Assembly (NCBI GenBank): GCA_035653295.1
Contig: DASRCB010000241.1
Span: 1 to 14,262 of the forward strand
Direction of reading: 5' to 3'
Origin: DASRCB01 sp035653295
GTDB lineage: Bacteria; Acidobacteriota; Terriglobia; Bryobacterales; Bryobacteraceae
Length of the DNA stretch: 14,262 nucleotides
Under the pieces are notes generated by a model. It was not told where the DNA came from. It was given only the letters and a program-made list of their open reading frames with translations, and did not search any database. This document shows positions 9,982 to 14,262 of the stretch, one piece after another; within the stretch, counting starts at the first letter, position 1; each line of letters starts with the position of its first letter. The translations under genes and the position numbers were made by a program.

Positions 9982-10717
9982 ATCCCCTGCTGTGATTATT
10001 GGATGCGCTTGTCTGTTGCGGAGTTGCGAGACCCGTCTCGTCGACGAGCACCCCCTTCTCCAGCCTGAATACGCGGTCGCACCGTGCCGCGAAACCGAGA
10101 TTGTGCGTTACGTAGAGCGATGTGAGCGTATGCGTGCGGTGCAGATCGGAAAGCAAAGAGATGATCATGTCGCCCGTCCGGAAGTCGAGGTTGCCGGTCG
10201 GTTCGTCGGCCAGCAGGACCCTGGGATTGCCGGCCAGCGCGCGGGCAAGAGCCACCCGCTGCTGTTCACCCCCGGACAACTCCCCGGCACGATGTTCCGC
10301 GCGTTGCCGTAAACCCACTTCATCCAGCACGGCGAGCGATCGCTCCGCCGCCTCCTCCTGGCCGGAGCCCCGAATCAGCAGCGGCATCATCACGTTTTCG
10401 AGCGCCGTGAACTCCGGCAGCAGGGAGTGATTCTGCCAAACGAACCCAACCGTTTGGTTTCTGAACTGAGCAAGCGCCGATTCGGGCAGCGACGTTATCT
10501 CTTTGTCACCAAAGTATATCTTACCGTTGGAAGGCCTGTCCAGACCACCCAGCATATAGAGCAGGGTGCTCTTTCCGGCCCCCGACTCTCCGGTGATGGC
10601 GACGCGCTCGCCCTGGGAGATTTCCAGATCGAGACCGTCGAAGATCACGATTTCGTTGCTGCCGGAGCGGAAGCGGCGGGACAGCGCTACCGTACGGATC
10701 GCGATGGGGGTCTCCAC
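9974..10717 (-). CDS. LolD-like ABC transporter ATP-binding protein
   Basis: A 247-residue ATPase subunit of the LolD/MacB-type (MJ0796) family, which powers lipoprotein release or substrate extrusion from the inner membrane. It has Walker A GESGAGKST (43-51), Q-loop Gln95 in FVWQNHSLLP, family motif ENVMMPLL (107-114), signature LSGGEQQRVALARAL (147-161), Walker B VLLADEPTGNLD (167-178) and switch His205. The partner LolC/E-type permease is not in the window, so it is an orphan here, and its substrate is unknown. The start is GTG at 10717: an in-frame TAG lies three codons upstream and no ATG follows nearby. No Shine-Dalgarno site is apparent. The last 8 bases overlap clpC, and the clpC ribosome-binding site lies within its final codons, so the two are probably coupled. 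Confidence 0.9.
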
Positions 10718-10755
10718 CTGTGTCTATATTCAAGCTAACACGGAGGTTGCGGCGG

Positions 10756-11061
10756 TCAGTCGACGCGCAGTTCCTGGCGGATCCGCTGCCGCTGCACGCG
10801 GATTCTGCCCTCGTTCTGACGGGCCAGCGCCAGATCCCAGGCCATCTGCATCCGCAGCCATGTTTCCGGCGTGCTGCCGAAGGCCTTCGCAAGCCGAAGG
10901 GCCATTTCCGCACTGACGCCGGATTTCTGGTTCACGACTCGTGCCAGCGCCTGACGCGAAATGCCGAGAGCCTTTGCGCCGGATGTCAGGGAGAGTCCAA
11001 GCGGCTCGAGGCAGGCGCTTTTGATGATGCGTCCGGGGTGAGCAGGGTTCTTCATAGGCAT
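10756..11061 (-). CDS. higA: HigA-family antitoxin (XRE-type HTH)
   Basis: A 101-residue antitoxin of the toxin-first HigBA type, expected to bind and neutralise HigB and to repress its own operon. The family start KNPAHPGRIIKSACLEPLGLS is followed by a helix-turn-helix at about residues 24-77 (SLTSGAKALGISRQALARVV, then SAEMALRLAKAFG) and the typical PETWLRMQMAWDLALA segment. ATG at 11061 is used; a second ATG at 11055 would remove two residues and is equally close to the family N-terminus. A weak GGAAA precedes it. It begins 13 bases after the higB stop and ends 38 bases before the LolD-like gene on the same strand. The antitoxin looks intact. Confidence 0.92.
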   Translation of the reverse strand: MPMKNPAHPGRIIKSACLEPLGLSLTSGAKALGISRQALARVVNQKSGVSAEMALRLAKAFGSTPETWLRMQMAWDLALARQNEGRIRVQRQRIRQELRVD

Positions 11062-11074
11062 AGCTGTTTCCGGC

Positions 11075-11353
11075 TCAGTGATAGTCGATCAGATCCACGT
11101 CGAAAGCGTCCCCTCGGTGCAAGCGAAATATAATCGGCTGTTTGCATTGACAGTAACTGACCAGAATCCCTTCAGCTCTCCTTATAAGCGGGTGAAGACG
11201 ATAACCGGGAAGTGCCACGTCCTGCGGCCACTCAGCAACATTCAATACAGTCAGGATCTCCCGAACTCTTGTTACCAGGTCCGGCCGAATTCCGGTGCGG
11301 TCGTCATCCTCGTACAAGCGCTTCAAACCACGATGCCTGAAGGACCTGATCAC
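11075..11353 (-). CDS. higB: HigB-family toxin, core segment apparently out of frame
   Basis: HigB toxins are RelE-fold mRNA interferases that cut mRNA at the ribosome. From GTG at 11353 the protein is 92 residues, exactly the usual size. Residues 1-56 (VIRSFRHRGLKRLYEDDDR through GYRLHPL) and the end (GDAFDVDLIDYH) match the family well. Residues 57-73 (IRRAEGILVSYCQCKQP) do not, whereas the neighbouring frame across 11134-11181 encodes GELKGFWSVTVNANSR, which is the expected family core. An extra base near 11182-11186 and a compensating lost base near 11124-11136 explain this. From memory of Proteus HigB, active-site Lys57 and Arg73 become Ile57 and Pro73, while the HPL His and final Asp-Tyr-His remain. 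The toxin is probably inactive unless this is a sequencing error. A longer reading from 11422 adds residues that do not resemble the family. Confidence 0.82.
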   Translation of the reverse strand: MIRSFRHRGLKRLYEDDDRTGIRPDLVTRVREILTVLNVAEWPQDVALPGYRLHPLIRRAEGILVSYCQCKQPIIFRLHRGDAFDVDLIDYH

Positions 11354-11356
11354 CAG

Positions 11357-11370
11357 CGTACACCCGTACG
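11357..11370. promoter_or_regulatory. Possible HigA operator (inverted repeat)
   Basis: CGTAC, ACCC and GTACG form a perfect 5-bp inverted repeat starting 4 bases upstream of the higB start. HigA-type antitoxins repress their own operons by binding short palindromes near the promoter, and this is the best placed one in the 11354-11502 gap. It is short enough to occur by chance. Confidence 0.25.
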
Positions 11371-11455
11371 TCTGTGCGACGACTGGAGACAAATTCTCGG
11401 GCGGCGCGGCACGCCCGCCCACTCTTTCGTTGTTTGCTCTCTCAACCTCGGCGGC

Positions 11456-11486
11456 TTGCCGGTACGTCCGAAGCTGTTGCTAACAT
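11456..11486 (+). promoter_or_regulatory. Possible aroC promoter (-35 and extended -10)
   Basis: TTGCCG (11456-11461) and TAACAT (11481-11486) are spaced 19 bases apart, and the -10 is preceded by TGC, giving an extended -10 pattern. Each hexamer matches sigma-70 consensus at four of six positions. Transcription would begin about 10 bases before the aroC ATG, which itself lacks a good ribosome-binding site. Confidence 0.35.
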
Positions 11487-11502
11487 AGAGATTCCCCTGC
11501 CA

Positions 11503-12672
11503 ATGCTTCGCTTCGAAACAGCCGGTGAATCGCATGGAGAGTGTCTGGTGGCCACGCTTACCGGCCTGCCTGCGGGCATCCCTGTTTCGATCGAAAGCAT
11601 CAATCGTGAGTTGTGGCGCCGCCAACAGGGCTTTGGCCGCGGCGGACGGATGAAGATCGAAACCGACCGGGCGGAATTAGTGGCCGGCGTGCGCCATGGC
11701 CAGACCATCGGCTCGCCGGTGGCGATTATCATTCGCAACGCCGACTGGAAGAACTGGACCGAGGCCATGGCCGTCGAAAATGGCGGCGACCCCGAGAAGC
11801 GCAAACCGGTGAAGCGCCCGCGGCCCGGTCACGCCGACCTGGCCGGGGTCATCAAATACAACTTCGACGATGCCCGCTACATCCTTGAGCGGGCCAGCGC
11901 GCGGGAAACCACCGCCCGTGTCGCTGTCGGAGCGCTCGCGAAGCAACTTCTCGCGCACTTCGGGATCGAAATCCTCAGCCACGTCATCGCGGTCGGCAGC
12001 GTGCGGCTGGAGCGCACGGCGGCATGGGACGAACTGGTGGCGCTCAGCCAAAAAAATGAGGTGCTGCTGGGCTGCGTCGATCCGGAAACGGAACAGCGCA
12101 TGAAAGCCGTCGTGGATGAAGCCTATCGCACCGGCGACACGGCCGGCGGCATCTTCGAAGTGGTCGCGCACGGAGTGCCGCCAGGTCTGGGTTCACATAT
12201 TACCTGGGATTCGCGCCTGGACGGCCGCCTGGCTCAGGCCATCGTCTCCATGCAGGCGGTGAAAGGCGTCGAGATCGGATTCGCTGAACAGGGCGCGCAG
12301 TCGTTCGGCTCCAAGGTGCAGGATACGATTCACTACAGCCGCGAGGAGCACCGCTTCACGCGCGGCGCCAACCGGGCCGGCGGCCTCGAGGGCGGAATCA
12401 CCAATGGCCAGGACCTCGTGGTGCGGGGATTCCTGAAGCCCATCTCGACACTCCGGCGGCCGCTCGAGTCGGTGGATCTGGCCACCCGCGAACCGGCGCT
12501 GGCCGCCTACGAGCGCAGCGACGTGTGCGTCGTGCCCGCGGCGGGCGTCATCGGCGAGGCCATGGTCGCCATCGTGCTGGCCCAGGCATTTCTGGAAAAA
12601 TTCGGCGGCGACTCCCTCGGCGAGACCCGGCGTAATTTCGAAGGTTTTATCGAACAGATCAGGAATTTTTGA
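11503..12672 (+). CDS. aroC: Chorismate synthase
   Basis: Chorismate synthase converts 5-enolpyruvylshikimate-3-phosphate to chorismate using reduced FMN; it is the last step of the shikimate pathway and is cytoplasmic. At 389 residues it is in the family range. Motifs are LRFETAGESHGECL (2-15, with catalytic His11), FGRGGRMKIETD, RPGHADLAG, RASARETTARVAVGALA, the LGSHITWDSRLDGRLAQAI region, LKPISTL and RSDVCVVPA. The ATG at 11503 gives the canonical family N-terminus. The open frame extends 43 codons further upstream, but that part is Arg-rich, overlaps the start of divergent higB and has no family match. The stop is directly followed by the def ATG with no gap. The identification is confident. 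Confidence 0.97.
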   Translation: MLRFETAGESHGECLVATLTGLPAGIPVSIESINRELWRRQQGFGRGGRMKIETDRAELVAGVRHGQTIGSPVAIIIRNADWKNWTEAMAVENGGDPEKRKPVKRPRPGHADLAGVIKYNFDDARYILERASARETTARVAVGALAKQLLAHFGIEILSHVIAVGSVRLERTAAWDELVALSQKNEVLLGCVDPETEQRMKAVVDEAYRTGDTAGGIFEVVAHGVPPGLGSHITWDSRLDGRLAQAIVSMQAVKGVEIGFAEQGAQSFGSKVQDTIHYSREEHRFTRGANRAGGLEGGITNGQDLVVRGFLKPISTLRRPLESVDLATREPALAAYERSDVCVVPAAGVIGEAMVAIVLAQAFLEKFGGDSLGETRRNFEGFIEQIRNF

Positions 12673-13185
12673 ATGATTTATAACATCGTCAAATATGGCG
12701 ATCCGGTGCTGGAAACCGAAACCCCGATATTCAAGGAATTCAATACGCCCGAGCTGGACCAGCTCATCGCGGATATGTTCGAATCCATGTACGCGGCCCG
12801 CGGCGTCGGCCTCGCGGCCCCGCAGATCGGGCTGTCGAAGCGTATTGCCGTCATCGACGTCTCAGTGGGCCAGGAAGAGAACGAGAAGCTGGTGGTAATC
12901 AATCCCGAGATCGTCGGCCGCGAGGGCATTCAGAACAGCGAGGAAGGGTGCCTCAGCATTCCAGGATTCCGCGAAAACGTGAACTGCCCCGCTAAGGTGA
13001 CCATCAAGGCCCAGAACGCAAAGGGTGAATGGTACGAGAGAACGGGAGAGGGAATGCTGGCGCGCGCCTTTATCCACGAGACCGACCATCTTCTGGGCCG
13101 ACTCTACATCTCGCGCATCAGCACCCTCAAGCGCGATTTGATCAAACGCAAGATCCGCAAGCTGCAAAAAGCCGGAGAGTGGTAG
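12673..13185 (+). CDS. def: Peptide deformylase
   Basis: The metalloenzyme that removes the formyl group from the N-terminal methionine of new proteins. At 170 residues it has all three family motifs: GVGLAAPQIG (44-53), EGCLSIPG (91-98, Cys93 metal ligand, Ile where Val is usual) and HETDH (135-139, His135 and His139 ligands, Glu136 catalytic). The C-terminus is basic (KRDLIKRKIRKLQK). AGGAA at 12661-12665 gives a well-spaced ribosome-binding site. It follows aroC with no gap and precedes fmt by 6 bases, the common def-fmt pairing of enzymes with opposite action on formyl-methionine. Confidence 0.97.
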   Translation: MIYNIVKYGDPVLETETPIFKEFNTPELDQLIADMFESMYAARGVGLAAPQIGLSKRIAVIDVSVGQEENEKLVVINPEIVGREGIQNSEEGCLSIPGFRENVNCPAKVTIKAQNAKGEWYERTGEGMLARAFIHETDHLLGRLYISRISTLKRDLIKRKIRKLQKAGEW

Positions 13186-13191
13186 AGCTGC

Positions 13192-14106
13192 GTGCGCCTC
13201 GTATTTATGGGCACTCCCTCGTTCGCCGTTCCGACCCTGGAGCGGGTGGTGCAGGCCGGTCATGAAGTGCTTGCGGTCTACACCCAGCCGGATCGCCCGA
13301 AAGGACGCGGCGGCAAGCCGGCCGCCTCGCCCGTGAAACAGGCTGCAATCGGTCTGGGGCTCGAGGTGCGCCAGCCGGAACGCATTCGCCGGCCCGAGGT
13401 TGTCGCCGAACTCGCGGCCATGAACACGGACGCCATGGTGGTGGTCGGCTACGGGCAGATCATTCCTCAGGCCATCATCGATCTTCCGCGACAGGGGATC
13501 ATCAACGTGCATGCCTCGCTCTTGCCCAAATATCGCGGCGCCGCTCCCATCCAGTGGGCGGTGGCTAACGGCGAAACGTTGACAGGCGTCACCACCATGC
13601 GCATTGATGCCGGCCTCGACACGGGTGACATGCTGCTGAAATGGGAAACGCCCATCGGAGCGGACGAAGACGCGCTGCAACTGAGCGCGCGCCTCGCCCC
13701 GGCCGGAGCCGATCTGCTGGTGCGCACGCTCGCCGAGGCCCCGGCTCCTCAGCCGCAGGACAATTCCCAGGCGACCTACGCGCCCATATTGAAAAAAGAG
13801 GATGGCCTGATCGACTGGAATCAGTCCGCTTCCGCGATATTTAATCGCAGCCGCGGTTTCCTGCCGTGGCCGGGCGCGTGGACGTATCTGCGCGGCCAGG
13901 TCTTTCATGTCTGGAGATCGCGTGTGGCGCCCGGTTCAGGCGCGCCGGGGACGGTCGTCGCAGACCGCAGTAAATTAGTGGTCCACTGCGGCGATCAAAC
14001 TGCCCTCGAGTTGCTCGAAGTGCAGCTCGAGGGCCGCAAGCGCATCGATGCCGCCGCGTTTCTGAACGGCTGGAAACCCGAACCGAACGAGGCCCTCGGA
14101 AAATGA
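13192..14106 (+). CDS. fmt: Methionyl-tRNA formyltransferase
   Basis: Transfers a formyl group from 10-formyltetrahydrofolate to initiator methionyl-tRNA. The 304-residue protein has the Rossmann N-terminus LVFMGTPSFAVP (3-14), the catalytic Asn105 and His107 in INVHASLLPKYRGAAPIQWA (104-123), Asp143 in DAGLDTGDML (139-148), and a C-terminal OB-like domain from about residue 205 (GLIDWNQSA, then GFLPWPGAWT). The start is GTG at 13192, which gives the canonical start; Shine-Dalgarno support is weak (GGAGAG somewhat far upstream), so translation may depend on def. It ends in an ATGA overlap with argJ. Confidence 0.96.
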   Translation: MRLVFMGTPSFAVPTLERVVQAGHEVLAVYTQPDRPKGRGGKPAASPVKQAAIGLGLEVRQPERIRRPEVVAELAAMNTDAMVVVGYGQIIPQAIIDLPRQGIINVHASLLPKYRGAAPIQWAVANGETLTGVTTMRIDAGLDTGDMLLKWETPIGADEDALQLSARLAPAGADLLVRTLAEAPAPQPQDNSQATYAPILKKEDGLIDWNQSASAIFNRSRGFLPWPGAWTYLRGQVFHVWRSRVAPGSGAPGTVVADRSKLVVHCGDQTALELLEVQLEGRKRIDAAAFLNGWKPEPNEALGK

Positions 14107-14262
14107 CCACGCTTCCCGCCGGCTACCGCTACGCCGCGACGCACGCGGGTATCCGCAAAGAGCCCCGGCCCGACCTGGCCCTGATCGTATCGGACGCGCC
14201 CGCCACGGCCGCGGCCATGTTCACGCGGAACAAGGTGCAGGCCGCTCCGGTGCGCCTCGCTC
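14103..14262 (+). CDS. argJ: ArgJ, 5' part only (glutamate N-acetyltransferase)
   Basis: The first 53 codons of ArgJ, cut by the window end. ArgJ moves acetyl groups from N-acetylornithine to glutamate in the cyclic arginine pathway; bifunctional forms also use acetyl-CoA. The visible part reads MTTLPAGYRYAATHAGIRK, then DLALIVSDAPATAAAMFTRN and KVQAAPV, which matches the conserved ArgJ N-terminus (P-x-G-[FY], a GI[RK] motif, DLALI, AAxFTxN, APV). The self-cleavage site and catalytic Thr lie beyond the window. Its ATG overlaps the fmt stop as ATGA, so it is probably in the aroC-def-fmt operon. Confidence 0.9.
   Translation, partial: MTTLPAGYRYAATHAGIRKEPRPDLALIVSDAPATAAAMFTRNKVQAAPVRLA

Noticed and set aside
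11374..11502. N-terminal extension of chorismate synthase
   Set aside because: The added 43 residues are Arg-rich and precede the canonical LRFETAGESHG start.

Overview
This 14.3 kb window is GC-rich bacterial chromosome with densely packed genes, short overlaps, and many GTG or TTG starts. The mix of a DUF5060-type secreted glycosidase, a lolD-clpC pair, a DUF2339/DUF3999 pair and an aroC-def-fmt-argJ string fits an Acidobacteriota genome, perhaps of the Bryobacterales/Solibacter type. That assignment is inferred from remembered gene content and protein style; no rRNA or other taxonomic marker is present.

Left block (1-3328, + strand): a possible dispersed palindrome, a secreted DUF5060-family putative glycoside hydrolase, tsaB (tRNA t6A synthesis) and a ROK-family kinase-like protein. 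The three genes are joined by 4-base start/stop overlaps. Middle block (3331-7378, - strand, convergent with the ROK gene): a DUF2339 polytopic membrane protein, a DUF3999 single-anchor envelope protein and an exported YdjC/ChbG-like carbohydrate deacetylase, also tightly coupled. Next block (7446-11353, - strand): the higB toxin gene (apparently rebuilt by two opposing frameshifts), the higA antitoxin gene, an orphan LolD-like ABC ATPase and clpC, ending at a clear intrinsic terminator. Right block (11503-14262, + strand, divergent from higBA): aroC, def, fmt and the 5' end of argJ, a housekeeping string for chorismate synthesis, N-terminal formyl-methionine handling and arginine synthesis.

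I see no tRNA or rRNA gene, CRISPR array, transposase or phage gene. No clearly new multi-gene system stands out. The most interesting items are the out-of-frame core of HigB, the DUF2339-DUF3999-exported deacetylase operon, the ROK protein with altered sugar-site and zinc-site residues, and clpC starting inside the end of an ABC ATPase gene. Each is inferred from sequence alone.
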